A stretch of DNA of 64,000 nucleotides from Gordonia sp. PP30 (GCF_023100845.1 NZ_CP095864.1:2046001-2110000); one strand, 5' to 3'. Numbered from the stretch's first letter, positions 27,077-36,287 are shown. Numbers and translations: made by a program. The notes: generated from the sequence alone by a model not told the origin.

Positions 27077-28969
27077 TCAGGCGTGGTCCGGATAGCTCCG
27101 CGGCGTATAGGCCAGGTCACCGCCGGGGCGCCGGACGATCCGGGTCTGCGACGAGCCCACGATTAGCAGGGTCCGCATGTCCACGGTCGACGGGTCGAAC
27201 TCGGCGACGGTCAGCAGGCGCAGGCGCTCGCCGGGGCCGCCGACGTCGCGGCCCTGGATCAGCACCCGGCCGGGCGGGACGAGGGCGTCGAGCAAGGCCT
27301 GGAAGGCGAGGATCTGCTCGGTGCGTTTGCTCGACGCCGGGTTGTAGACCGCGAAGACGAGGTCGGCGGCGATCGCCGCGCGGATCCGCTGCTCGATCAC
27401 CGACCAGGGTTTGAGCAGGTCGGAGAGGGAGAAGACGGCGAAGTCGTGCCCGAGGGGAGCGCCCACCGCGGCGGCGACGGCCTGGGCGGCGCTCACTCCG
27501 GGCAGCACCCGGACGGGCACATGCCGCCAGGCCGGTTCCGCGGCGACCTCGGCGACGGCGGTGGCCATCGCGAAGACCCCGGGGTCGCCCGAGGAGACGA
27601 CGGCGACCCGCGCGCCGCGCGCGGCGAGGTCCAGCGCGAACGCGGCGCGCTCGACCTCGACCCGGTTGTCGGTGGCGTGCACCCGCTGCCCGGGGTGCGG
27701 GGTGAGGCGTTTCAGGTAGGTCGTGTAGCCGACCAGGTCGGTGGCCTCGGCGAGTGCGGCGGTGACCTGGGGCGTCGTCTGGTCGGACGGGCCGGGACCG
27801 AGACCGACGACGGTCACCTGGCCGGTCGTGCGAGACGGTTCCCCGGTCGTGAGGGTCGTTTCGACACGGACTTCGCCTAGCGGCTCGTCCGGCTCAACGG
27901 GCTGTCCAGGCAACTCGTCCGGCGGTGCGGGCCGTTGTAGCGGGGCGGGCTGTTGTCGTGGCTGGTCCGGAGGGGCGGGCTGTTCACGCAGCTGGTCCGG
28001 CGGTGAGGGCTGTTGTCGGAGCTGCTTCGGCGGTGCGGGCTGTTGTAGCGGCTCGCCGGGTTCAACGGGCTGTCCACGCAGCTCGTCCGGCGGGGCGGGC
28101 TGGTCTAGCGGCTCGTCCGGCGGGGCGGGTTGGTCTAGCGGCTGGTCCGGCGGGGTGGGGGGCTGTCCAAGCTCCTTGAGCCGGTCCGAGGCGTTAGCCG
28201 AGGAGCGTGTCGAAAGGACCGAACCGGCCAGCGGATTGTTCCGGCGGCCCGGGACCACGACGAGCGAGAAGTACGGCACCGACTCCGGGTCGACGTCGAT
28301 CACCCGCTCGACGCGCTGGCGCGCGGTGGAGGCGCGCTCGACGTACCAGGCCTCGTCGAGCCGCCCGGCCTGGGCGAGGGCGTCGCGGACCTTGCCGAAG
28401 GTGCGCCCCAGCTTCATCACCGCCAGCGCCTCGCCCGAGCGGATGTGGGTCACCAGCTCGTCGTGCTCGGCGGTGCCGGGGAGCACGGTCAGCGTCTCTT
28501 CGCCCTCGACCAGCGGAATCCCCAGGGCGGCCGACGCGCCGCTGACGGACGTCACCCCGGGCACGATCTCGGCGTCGAACCGGTCGGCCAGCCGCTTGTG
28601 CATGTGCATGTACGACGAGAAGAACAGCGGGTCGCCCTCGGCGAGCAGCACCACGTCGCGCCCGGCGGCGAGATGCCCGGCGAGCAGTTCGGCGCTCTCG
28701 GTATAGAAGTCGGCCATCGCGCCGGCGTAGCCGCCGGGGTGGTCGGTGGTCTCCACGGTGAGCGGATACATCAGCCGCTCTTCGATCTGCCCATCGCGCA
28801 GATACGGGTCCGCGACCGACCGTGCGATCGAATTACCGTGGCGCGCACAGTGATAGGCGACCACCGGAGCCGCGGAGATGAGGCGCGCGGCCTTGACGGT
28901 GACGAGCTCGGGGTCGCCCGGGCCGAGTCCGACGCCGTACAGCCGTCCGGGCGTGCTCACCGGCGTCAC
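27077..28969 (-). CDS. cobIJ: CobI-CobJ fusion with a repeat-derived linker
   Basis: One protein with precorrin-2 C20-methyltransferase (CobI, about residues 1-250, RLYGVGLGPGDPELVTVKA, LAEGDPLFFSSYMH) and precorrin-3B C17-methyltransferase (CobJ, about 381-630, VTVVGLGPGPSDQTTP, SSGDPGVFAMA). The M. tuberculosis fusion Rv2066 has 508 residues; this one has 630, and the excess is a linker of about 125 residues (256-380) rich in P, Q, D, E and L with a 10-residue period such as DQPAPPDEPL. The linker is encoded by dispersed repeats. GTG 28969 overlaps the cobH stop by four bases; GTG 28960 is an alternative. Confidence 0.94.
   Translation of the reverse strand: MTPVSTPGRLYGVGLGPGDPELVTVKAARLISAAPVVAYHCARHGNSIARSVADPYLRDGQIEERLMYPLTVETTDHPGGYAGAMADFYTESAELLAGHLAAGRDVVLLAEGDPLFFSSYMHMHKRLADRFDAEIVPGVTSVSGASAALGIPLVEGEETLTVLPGTAEHDELVTHIRSGEALAVMKLGRTFGKVRDALAQAGRLDEAWYVERASTARQRVERVIDVDPESVPYFSLVVVPGRRNNPLAGSVLSTRSSANASDRLKELGQPPTPPDQPLDQPAPPDEPLDQPAPPDELRGQPVEPGEPLQQPAPPKQLRQQPSPPDQLREQPAPPDQPRQQPAPLQRPAPPDELPGQPVEPDEPLGEVRVETTLTTGEPSRTTGQVTVVGLGPGPSDQTTPQVTAALAEATDLVGYTTYLKRLTPHPGQRVHATDNRVEVERAAFALDLAARGARVAVVSSGDPGVFAMATAVAEVAAEPAWRHVPVRVLPGVSAAQAVAAAVGAPLGHDFAVFSLSDLLKPWSVIEQRIRAAIAADLVFAVYNPASSKRTEQILAFQALLDALVPPGRVLIQGRDVGGPGERLRLLTVAEFDPSTVDMRTLLIVGSSQTRIVRRPGGDLAYTPRSYPDHA
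27855..28220. repeat. Inverted dispersed repeats flanking 30-bp units, inside cobIJ
   Basis: An inverted copy (27855-27906, CGTTTCGACAC and CCGGCTCAACGGGC) and a direct copy (about 28171-28220, CTTGAGCCGGTCCGAGG and GTGTCGAAAGGACC) bracket imperfect 30-base units such as those at 28081-28160. The whole tract stays in frame with no stop and encodes the linker between CobI and CobJ. Confidence 0.88.
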
Positions 28970-29589
28970 TCCGCCGGGCTGGCGAGCGCGTTGATCGCGG
29001 CCGCGGTGATCGCCGAGCCGCCGCGGCGCCCGGTCACGGTGAGGAATTCCAGGTCGGTGCGGGCGGCCAGCGCCGCGCACGACTCGGCGGCGCCGACGAA
29101 GCCGACCGGGGCGCCGATGATCGCGGCGGGACGCGGCCAGCCGTCGTCGATCAGGTCGAGCAGTGCGAAGAGAGCGGTGGGGGCGTTGCCGATCGCGACC
29201 ACCGAGCGCGCCAGGTCGTCGCGCCAGAACTCCAGCGCCGCAGCGGTTCTCGTCGTGCCCATGCGTGCGGCGAGATCGGCCAGGCCGGGCTCGCCCAGAT
29301 GGCAGCGCACCGGGTTGTCGGCGGGCAGTCGTTTCCGGGTGATGCCGGAGGCCACCATGTTCGCGTCGCACAGGATCGGTCCGCCCGCGGCGAGCGCGGC
29401 CCGCGCCGCGGCGACGACGCCCGGTGAGGCGACCACGTCATCGGTGAGATCGGTCTGGCCGCTGGCGTGGATCATCCGCACGACCACCGGTTCCAGGTCG
29501 GCGGGAAACCGCGATAGGTCGGACTCGGCCCGGATGGTGGCAAAGGACTGGCGGTAGATGGCCGCCCCGTCTCGCAGATAGTCGCTCAT
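28966..29589 (-). CDS. cobH: Precorrin-8X methylmutase
   Basis: CobH moves the methyl group from C11 to C12 to form hydrogenobyrinic acid. From ATG 29589 the protein has 207 residues, matching the 208 of M. tuberculosis. The catalytic histidine lies in VVRMIHASGQTDL, and GAPVGFVGAAESC is also conserved. The open frame upstream to 29775 lies inside cobG and is rejected. It follows cobG by 13 bases and overlaps cobIJ by four. Confidence 0.94.
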   Translation of the reverse strand: MSDYLRDGAAIYRQSFATIRAESDLSRFPADLEPVVVRMIHASGQTDLTDDVVASPGVVAAARAALAAGGPILCDANMVASGITRKRLPADNPVRCHLGEPGLADLAARMGTTRTAAALEFWRDDLARSVVAIGNAPTALFALLDLIDDGWPRPAAIIGAPVGFVGAAESCAALAARTDLEFLTVTGRRGGSAITAAAINALASPAE

Positions 29590-29602
29590 GGCGGGACTCA
29601 GC

Positions 29603-30715
29603 CTACTGCCCGCCGAGCACGCGGACCGTCGCGCCCGGGGGACTGCCGCACCGCCGCGGGCAGCCGACCCAGTGCTCCGGCTCATCGAACCCGGCGCCGG
29701 CCTCGATCCGGTCGGCGAGGAGCCGCCGGACGTCGGCGCCGCTGCGGGCGCAGCCGGGCGAACCGGTGCAGGCACTGGCCCGGGTCCACGGTGAGGCCGC
29801 GTCGAACACGAAACCCATCGGTGCCAGGACCCGGACGACGGTCTCGGCCACTCCCTCGGTGAGGTCGGTGATCAGCAGTTCGCGGTCGGGCGTGACGATG
29901 AGCGTGGAACCGATGGCCGCGGCGAACTGGGCCTGGCGCGCCGACAGCCGGCCGAACGGGGTCACCGTTCCGAGCAGTACCCGGCCGTCGTCCTGGCCGA
30001 ACCAGCCGACGCGCGGCCCGGGTACCGAGTCGCCGGACACCGGGGCCGCGCCCGAGGCGCCCCAGGCGGCGAGATCGCGGTGCAGCGATTCCCGCGCCTG
30101 TTCCGGCAGGTCGGCGATCCGCCACTCGTCGTCGCGGCAGGCCAGGAACTGCCGGGCGACGTCGAGCATCGCCTCGGCGGCGCCCGCCAGCGGTACGACG
30201 CGGCCGGTTCGTCGCCCGGCGACCACCAACTCGGCGCCGTCGGCGCCGTCCCAGACGCCGACGACGTCCGGGGTGCGGCGCAGGACGTCGCCGCGGCCGT
30301 CGTCGAGGCCGAACCAGAAGCGTCCGGAGAGTGCGGTGGTCTCGTCCGCGTCGGCGAGCGCCGCGGACAGGCGGTCGGCCACGGCCCAGAGTTCGCCGGT
30401 CCCGCCGAGACGGCCGGTGAACGGGGAGACGACGATGTTGCGCACCCTGTCGTGGGCGGCGCTGCCGGCCAGACCGGCGGCGACCATCGCCTCGGCGAAG
30501 GCCGGGACATCCGCCTCGGCGATACCGCGGACCTGCACGTTCGCACGGCCGGTGAGTTCGAGGTGTCCGTCGCCGAACCGCTCGGCCGCCGTGGCCAGGG
30601 CTTCGAGTCGATCCGGCAGAATGCGGCCGCCGGAGAGCCGGAGCCGGGCGATGTGGCCGTCGGCCGCCGCGTGCGTCGCGAAGACCCCGGGGCAACGGTC
30701 GGCGGGTCTGCTCAC
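29603..30715 (-). CDS. cobG: Precorrin-3B synthase
   Basis: CobG is the oxygen-dependent enzyme that hydroxylates precorrin-3A during ring contraction in the aerobic pathway. It belongs to the nitrite/sulfite reductase family: 370 residues, LTGRANVQVRG in the first half and the iron-sulfur/sirohaem cysteines in SACTGSPGC and VGCPRRCGSP near the end. GTG 30715 is favoured over the longer frame (to 30823) because a TACGCT box lies six bases upstream. It leads the cobG-cobH-cobIJ unit. Confidence 0.92.
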   Translation of the reverse strand: MSRPADRCPGVFATHAAADGHIARLRLSGGRILPDRLEALATAAERFGDGHLELTGRANVQVRGIAEADVPAFAEAMVAAGLAGSAAHDRVRNIVVSPFTGRLGGTGELWAVADRLSAALADADETTALSGRFWFGLDDGRGDVLRRTPDVVGVWDGADGAELVVAGRRTGRVVPLAGAAEAMLDVARQFLACRDDEWRIADLPEQARESLHRDLAAWGASGAAPVSGDSVPGPRVGWFGQDDGRVLLGTVTPFGRLSARQAQFAAAIGSTLIVTPDRELLITDLTEGVAETVVRVLAPMGFVFDAASPWTRASACTGSPGCARSGADVRRLLADRIEAGAGFDEPEHWVGCPRRCGSPPGATVRVLGGQ

Positions 30716-30727
30716 TTCACCAGCGTA
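30716..30727 (-). promoter_or_regulatory. Leaderless-type promoter of cobG-cobH-cobIJ
   Basis: Reading leftward, TACGCT (30727-30722), six bases, then GTG at 30715. A leaderless transcript would have no room for a riboswitch, in contrast to cobN on the other side of this gap. Confidence 0.5.
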
Positions 30728-30879
30728 GAACGCATGGGAGCGCCCCGGCGACGCGCACGGTTGACCGTACCGTGGCGTATTCGGTGGAGTCGGGTCCGCA
30801 CGGTGGGTGTTCTCCCAGGTCACGAGGCTCCGACGCGATTCCTACTCCACAGTTGGGACACGATCGGCGGGCAATCACG

Positions 30880-31000
30880 TCCGGTGGATAAGCTGACCGG
30901 GCAAGCGATCGACGCGGAAGCCGGTGCGAGTCCGGCGCGGTCGCGCCACTGTGTGGCCCGGCGCCGACGCCGGGCCGAGTCAGACCCGCGCCGGTCAGCG
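30880..31000 (+). ncRNA. Cobalamin riboswitch upstream of cobN
   Basis: The conserved core of the B12 aptamer is present: GGAAGCCGGTG and TCCGGC forming a stem (30916-30935), GCGGTCGCGCCACTGT (30936-30951, the counterpart of the usual GCCACTGT box), and GAGTCAGACC (30977-30986). The 5' limit is approximate. GGATAAGCTGACC further upstream may belong to the P2-P4 region. The cobN GTG lies about 75 bases after the last conserved box, leaving room for an expression platform. It probably represses cobN when adenosylcobalamin is plentiful. Confidence 0.87.
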
Positions 31001-31073
31001 GCCCGCCCGTCCCGGGCGGCCGTCGAACCGTCGACGCCGGGCGCGCCACCCGGCAGGGAGTAGGCCCACGCCC

Positions 31074-34000
31074 GTGATCACGCTGCTGTCCACCTCGGAC
31101 ACCGACCTGCGCACCGCCGCCACCAGCGGCGCCGACTATCGGGTGGCCAACCCGTCGCGGCTGCTGCTCGATGAGGTCCCCGGCCTGATCGAGGGCGCCG
31201 ATCTCGTGGTGGTCCGCCTCCTCGGCGGCCGTCGCGCCTGGGAGGAAGGACTCGACGCGGTGCTGGCCGGCTCGGCACCGGTGGTCGTGCTGTCCGGCGA
31301 GCTGAACCCGGACCCCGATCTGATGTCGCTCTCCACGGTCCCGGCCGGTGTCGCCGCGCAGGCGCACAGCTACTTCGTCGCCGGTGGCCGGGAGAACCTG
31401 AAACAGGTGGCGGGTTTCTTGTCCGACACGGTGCTGCTCACCGGTCTGGGATTCGAGCCGCCGGTCGAGACGCCGAACTGGGGCGCGCTGGACCGCGCCG
31501 CCGTTCCGCTCTCTGAGCCGTCCGTTCCGCTCCCTGAGCTTGTCGAAGGGACGCCGCGCATCGGCGTGCTCTACTACCGTGCCCAGCATCTCGCGGGCAA
31601 CACCGAGTACATCGATGCGCTCTGCGGCGCGCTGGAGCACGCGGGGGCGCGTGCCGAGGGGATCTTCTGCGCCTCGCTGCGGGCCGCGCCGGACGACCTG
31701 ATCGAGCGTCTCGGCTCATTCGATGCGCTCGTCGTCACCGTGCTCGCGGCCGGCGGCACCACCCCGGCGACCGCCGGCGCGGGCGGCGATGACGAGGCAT
31801 GGAACGTGGAACGTCTTGCCGCCCTTGACATTCCGATCCTGCAGGGCCTGTGCCTCACCTCATCGCGGGAGGATTGGGCGGCCAGCGACGACGGCATGTC
31901 GCCGCTCGACGTCGCCAGCCAGGTGGCGGTCCCGGAATTCGACGGCCGCATCATCACCGTGCCGTTCTCGTTCAAGGAATTCGACGACAACGGGCTCCCG
32001 TACTACGCGCCCGACGCCGAGCGCTGCGCCCGCGTGGCCGGGATCGCGGTGGCGCACGCCCGGCTGCGGCACCTCGCGGCGGCGGACAAGCGGGTCGCCC
32101 TGCTGCTGTCGGCGTACCCGACCAAGCACGCCCGGATCGGCAACGCGGTCGGTCTGGACACCCCGCGCTCACTGATCCACCTGCTCCGGTCGCTCGGCGC
32201 GGCCGGGTACGTCCTCGGCGACGGCGCGATCCCCGGCCTGGGCGGCACCCCGGCCGACGACGACCCCGATGCGCTCATGCACGCCCTCATCGACCAGGGC
32301 GGCCAGGACGCCGACTGGCTCACCGAGGACGCCCTGGCGGCGAACCCGATCCGGGTGAGTGCCGCCGACTACACGGCCTGGTTCCAGCGGCTGCCCGAGG
32401 GCCTGCGCGGCGACGTCGTGGAGCATTGGGGCCCGCCGCCCGGGGAGTTGTTCGTCGATCGCACACACGACAAGGACGGCGAGATCGTCATCGCCGCAAT
32501 GGTTTTCGGCAACGTCGTCCTGCTGGTGCAGCCGCCGCGCGGTTTCGGCGAGAATCCCGTCGCGATCTATCACGACCCCGATCTGCCGCCGAGCCACCAC
32601 TACCTGGCCAGCTACCGCTGGCTGGCTTCACGAGCCGAGACCGACGGGTGGGGCTTCGGCGCCGACGCGATCGTGCACATCGGCAAGCACGGCAACCTGG
32701 AATGGCTGCCCGGCAAGAATCTGGCGATGTCCGCCGACTGCGGCACCGACGCCGCGCTCGGCGACCTGCCGCTGATCTACCCGTTCCTGGTGAACGACCC
32801 GGGTGAGGGCACCCAGGCCAAGCGCCGCGCGCACGCCGTCCTGGTCGACCACCTGATCCCGCCGATGGCCCGGGCCGAGACCTACGGCGACATCAACCGC
32901 CTGGAACAGCTGCTCGACGAGCACGCCAACATCACCGCGCTCGACCCGGCCAAGCTCCCGGCGATCCGCCAGCAGATCTGGACGCTGCTCACCGCCGCGA
33001 AGATGGATCACGATCTCGGCCTCACCGAGCGCCCCGAGGAGGACGTCTTCGACGACATGCTGCTGCACGTCGACGGCTGGCTCTGCGAGATCAAGGACGC
33101 CGCGATCCGCGACGGCCTGCACGTGCTCGGCCAGGCGCCGGACGCCGAGATGGAGATCGACCTGGTGCTCGCGATGCTGCGTGCCCGGCAGCTGTGGGGA
33201 GGTAGCCGTACGCTGCCCGGTCTGCGTGAGGCGCTGGGGCTCGACGAGGAGGCCGGCGAGCGCCGCGAGGTGGACCGGATCGAGGGGATCGCGCGCGAGC
33301 TGGTGACGACGTGCGCGGCAGGGGACTGGGCGCCGGAGGCGATTTCCGTCGCTGCGCAAGGGCATCCGGACGCGGTCGGGGACATCCTTCGGTTCGCCGG
33401 CGAGGAGGTGGTGCCGCGGCTGCGCGCGACGTCGTGCGAGATCGACCGGGTGCGCCGCGCCCTGAACGGCGGCTTCATCCCGGCCGGGCCGAGCGGGTCG
33501 CCGCTGCGCGGTCTCATCAACGTGCTGCCCACCGGCCGCAACTTCTACTCGGTGGACCCGAAGGCGGTGCCGTCGCAGCTCGCCGCCGAGACCGGCCGCG
33601 CCCTGGCGGACTCGCTGGTGGAGCGGTACGTCGCCGATCACGGTGAGTACCCGAAGTCGGTCGGTCTGTCGGTGTGGGGGACCAGCGCCATGCGGACCAG
33701 CGGCGATGACATCGGCGAGGTGCTCGCGCTGCTCGGCGTCACGCCGGTCTGGGACGAGGCCTCGCGCCGCGTCACCGGCCTGGAACTGATTCCGCTGGCA
33801 GAACTGGGCCGTCCGCGGATCGACGTCACGATCCGCATCTCCGGGTTCTTCCGGGACGCCTTCGCGCACGTCGTCACCATGCTCGACGATGCCGTGGCGC
33901 TCGCGGCCGACGCCGACGAGCCGGACGCGCAGAACTACGTCGCCGCGCACGCCCGGGCGGCGCTGGCCGAGCACGGTGATGCGCGTCGTGCCACCACCCG

Positions 34001-34724
34001 CGTCTTCGGTTCGCGACCCGGCACCTACGGCGCGGGCCTGTTGCAGCTCATCGACTCGAAGCAGTGGCGGACCGACGACGACCTCGCCGCGGTGTACACC
34101 GAGTGGGGCGGCTACGCCTACGGGCGCGACCTGGACGGCGTGCCGGCCGTCGACGACATGCGCGCGGCCTATCGCCGGATCGCGGTCGCCGCGAAGAACA
34201 CCGACACCCGCGAGCACGACATCGCCGACTCCGACGACTACTTCCAGTTCCACGGCGGCATGGTCGCCACCGTCCGATCGCTGACCGGGGAGTCACCGGA
34301 GGCGTACATCGGCGACTCGACCCGGCCGGACACCGTCCGCACCCGCACGCTGTCCGAGGAGACCGCGCGCGTGTTCCGGGCGCGCGTCGTGAACCCGCGC
34401 TGGCTCTCCGCGATGCGCAAGCACGGGTACAAGGGTGCCTTCGAGATGGCCGCCACCGTCGACTATCTCTTCGGGTACGACGCCACCACCGACGTCGTCG
34501 CCGACTGGATGTACGAGAAGCTCACCGAGCAGTACGTGCTCGACGAGACCAACCGGGAGTTCCTGGAGCAGTCCAACCCGTGGGCCCTGCACGGTATCGC
34601 CGAACGCCTGCTGGAGGCGGCCGAGCGCGAGATGTGGCACGCCCCGCCCGCCGAGCTCCTGGACCAGCTCCGCCGCGTCTACCTCGACGCCGAGGGTGAG
34701 ATCGAGGGCCGGCGCGAGGAGTAG
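31074..34724 (+). CDS. cobN: Cobaltochelatase subunit CobN
   Basis: CobN is the large subunit that binds hydrogenobyrinic acid a,c-diamide for ATP-driven cobalt insertion with CobS and CobT-type partners, which are not in this window. The 1216-residue protein carries family motifs such as HIGKHGNLEWLPGK and NFYSVDPKAVPS, and ends in a conserved region with NPWALHGIAERLLEA. Residues about 143-163 (with SVPLPELVEG) are encoded by a dispersed repeat, probably an insertion in a surface loop. It is the riboswitch-controlled gene of the cluster. Confidence 0.94.
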   Translation: MITLLSTSDTDLRTAATSGADYRVANPSRLLLDEVPGLIEGADLVVVRLLGGRRAWEEGLDAVLAGSAPVVVLSGELNPDPDLMSLSTVPAGVAAQAHSYFVAGGRENLKQVAGFLSDTVLLTGLGFEPPVETPNWGALDRAAVPLSEPSVPLPELVEGTPRIGVLYYRAQHLAGNTEYIDALCGALEHAGARAEGIFCASLRAAPDDLIERLGSFDALVVTVLAAGGTTPATAGAGGDDEAWNVERLAALDIPILQGLCLTSSREDWAASDDGMSPLDVASQVAVPEFDGRIITVPFSFKEFDDNGLPYYAPDAERCARVAGIAVAHARLRHLAAADKRVALLLSAYPTKHARIGNAVGLDTPRSLIHLLRSLGAAGYVLGDGAIPGLGGTPADDDPDALMHALIDQGGQDADWLTEDALAANPIRVSAADYTAWFQRLPEGLRGDVVEHWGPPPGELFVDRTHDKDGEIVIAAMVFGNVVLLVQPPRGFGENPVAIYHDPDLPPSHHYLASYRWLASRAETDGWGFGADAIVHIGKHGNLEWLPGKNLAMSADCGTDAALGDLPLIYPFLVNDPGEGTQAKRRAHAVLVDHLIPPMARAETYGDINRLEQLLDEHANITALDPAKLPAIRQQIWTLLTAAKMDHDLGLTERPEEDVFDDMLLHVDGWLCEIKDAAIRDGLHVLGQAPDAEMEIDLVLAMLRARQLWGGSRTLPGLREALGLDEEAGERREVDRIEGIARELVTTCAAGDWAPEAISVAAQGHPDAVGDILRFAGEEVVPRLRATSCEIDRVRRALNGGFIPAGPSGSPLRGLINVLPTGRNFYSVDPKAVPSQLAAETGRALADSLVERYVADHGEYPKSVGLSVWGTSAMRTSGDDIGEVLALLGVTPVWDEASRRVTGLELIPLAELGRPRIDVTIRISGFFRDAFAHVVTMLDDAVALAADADEPDAQNYVAAHARAALAEHGDARRATTRVFGSRPGTYGAGLLQLIDSKQWRTDDDLAAVYTEWGGYAYGRDLDGVPAVDDMRAAYRRIAVAAKNTDTREHDIADSDDYFQFHGGMVATVRSLTGESPEAYIGDSTRPDTVRTRTLSEETARVFRARVVNPRWLSAMRKHGYKGAFEMAATVDYLFGYDATTDVVADWMYEKLTEQYVLDETNREFLEQSNPWALHGIAERLLEAAEREMWHAPPAELLDQLRRVYLDAEGEIEGRREE
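31499..31554 (+). repeat. Dispersed repeat inside cobN
   Basis: Two partial copies: CCGTTCCGCTCTCTGAGC and CCGTTCCGCTCCCTGAGC followed by TTGTCGAAGGG. Together they include the exact core CCTGAGCTTGTCGAAGGG. The insertion stays in frame and encodes the peptide around PLPELVEG. Confidence 0.9.
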
Positions 34725-34781
34725 CCGTCGCGCGGGACGGGCAGTCGGTCGAGTCATCGGTCGTGCCGGTCGGATCGCCGT

Positions 34782-34851
34782 CATGACGATCGAGCGGAGT
34801 CGAGACCACCCGCCTGTCAGGGGGTGATCTCGACTCCGCTCGATCGTCATG
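34782..34851. terminator. Large hairpin between convergent cobN and benE
   Basis: Arms of 29 bases (34782-34810 and 34823-34851) with one mismatch around a 12-base loop. The arm contains GATCGAGCGGAGTCGAGA, a dispersed-repeat core. It lies 57 bases after the cobN stop and in the convergent gap, so a bidirectional terminator role is plausible, although no T-run follows. Confidence 0.6.
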
Positions 34852-34939
34852 GAGGCTCGATCGTCATGGAGGCTCGATCGTCATGGAGGCTCGATCGTCA
34901 TGGAGGCTCGATCGTCATGGAGGCTCGATCGTCATGGAG
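34838..34939. repeat. Six perfect 17-bp tandem repeats ending inside benE
   Basis: The unit GCTCGATCGTCATGGAG is repeated six times without change (starts 34838, 34855, 34872, 34889, 34906, 34923). The first unit shares the right arm of the large hairpin. The last unit contains the benE stop codon (34932-34934) and the end of its coding sequence. Confidence 0.95.
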
Positions 34940-36128
34940 GGTCGCGCCGGCAGGAGCGCAGGACCGCGCGGACGGCGAGACCGGCGAGGAGCGCCCAGAA
35001 GGCGGCGCTGACGCCCAGCATCGTGACACCGGAGGCGGCGGTCGCGAAGGTGACGACCGCCGGGGTCTGCTCACCGGCCTCGGCGAGTGCGGCACGCAGC
35101 GAGGCGGCGAGCGTGCCGATCAGGGCGAGTCCGGCGACGGCGGCGACCACACCGGCCGGTGCCAGCGCCATGAGCGTGCCGACCGCGGCCGAGCCGACAC
35201 CGAGCGCGATCATGACGACGCCCGAGGTCACGCTCGCGATCCAGCGCTTCGACCGGTCGGGGCCCGCCTCCGGTCCGGCCGCGAGTGCGGCGCTGATCGC
35301 GGCGAGATTGACGGCGTGCCCGCCGGCCGGCGCACCGGCGACGGTGCCGATCCCGGTGATCACCATCGACCGTCGCCAGGGCACGTCGTAGCCGAATCCC
35401 TTCATCACCGCGACGCCGGGCACGTTCTGCGATGCCATTGTCACCAGATAGAGCGGCAGCGCGATCCCGATCGCGGCGGCGAGCGTGAACCGCGGCGCGG
35501 TGATCTCCAGCCGCGGCACCAGGGAGGCGGCTGTCACCGCGTCTCCCGATACCGCGAGGTGCACGCCGATCACGACGGCCGCGGCGAGAAACGCCAGTGG
35601 CGCGGCCCACCGGGGCAAGAATCGCAGGGCCAGCAGCCAGACGACGATCACCGGCGCGACCGCGGCGGGGTTCTCGGCGAGGCCGGTGATCGGCCCGAGG
35701 CAGAGCTGAAAGAGGATCCCGGCGAGCATCGCCTGCGCGATCGAGGTGGGAATGCGGACGATCAGTTCACCCAGCCACGGCACGACGCCGGTGAGCACGA
35801 TGAGCACGCCCGTGAGCAGGAAAGCCCCGACCGCGGCCGGCCAGCCGCCGTGGACGGCGCCGGTGGCCGCCAGCAGCGCGGCCCCCGGCGTCGACCAGGC
35901 GACGGTGATCGGCGTCCGGGTCCACCCGGCGAGCACGATGGACCCCGCGCCCATGAGGACGCTCACGGCGAGCAGGCCGCTCGCCGCCTGGTCGTGGTCG
36001 GCCCCGACCGCGGTGAGTCCGGCGAGGACGACGACGAACGAACTCGTGAACGCCACCAGCGCCGACACCACGCCGGCCGACACCGGCCGCATCAGGTCAC
36101 TCGATGCCCGCATTCGTTCGCTCTCCAT
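34932..36128 (-). CDS. benE: BenE-type benzoate/H+ symporter
   Basis: A 398-residue inner-membrane protein with about twelve hydrophobic segments and BenE family features such as TPITVAWSTPGAALLA near residue 75 and MASQNVPGVAVMKGFGYDVPWR near residue 230 (read in parts). BenE proteins import benzoate or similar aromatic acids with protons. No aromatic-degradation genes are in the window, so the substrate is uncertain. The last residues and the stop codon lie in the 17-bp repeat array. It diverges from fxsA. Confidence 0.9.
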   Translation of the reverse strand: MESERMRASSDLMRPVSAGVVSALVAFTSSFVVVLAGLTAVGADHDQAASGLLAVSVLMGAGSIVLAGWTRTPITVAWSTPGAALLAATGAVHGGWPAAVGAFLLTGVLIVLTGVVPWLGELIVRIPTSIAQAMLAGILFQLCLGPITGLAENPAAVAPVIVVWLLALRFLPRWAAPLAFLAAAVVIGVHLAVSGDAVTAASLVPRLEITAPRFTLAAAIGIALPLYLVTMASQNVPGVAVMKGFGYDVPWRRSMVITGIGTVAGAPAGGHAVNLAAISAALAAGPEAGPDRSKRWIASVTSGVVMIALGVGSAAVGTLMALAPAGVVAAVAGLALIGTLAASLRAALAEAGEQTPAVVTFATAASGVTMLGVSAAFWALLAGLAVRAVLRSCRRDPP

Positions 36129-36287
36129 CGTTCCGCGCCCCTCGTCGACGGCGCGGTGGCGACGCTACCGCCCGGTGCCGGCGGGCCGTCGCGGGCCCTC
36201 GCCCGGGTCTCGGGAGCAAATCCGGGCCGTCGTGCGTTGTAGAGGTAAGCAGTCGCACACGCGCGTCTCGCGTGGGAAGGTCGGAGT

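Noticed and set aside
34838..34939. Possible CRISPR or iteron origin
   Set aside because: The 17-bp units are directly adjacent with no spacers, and there is no replication gene nearby. Slippage of a repeat fits better.
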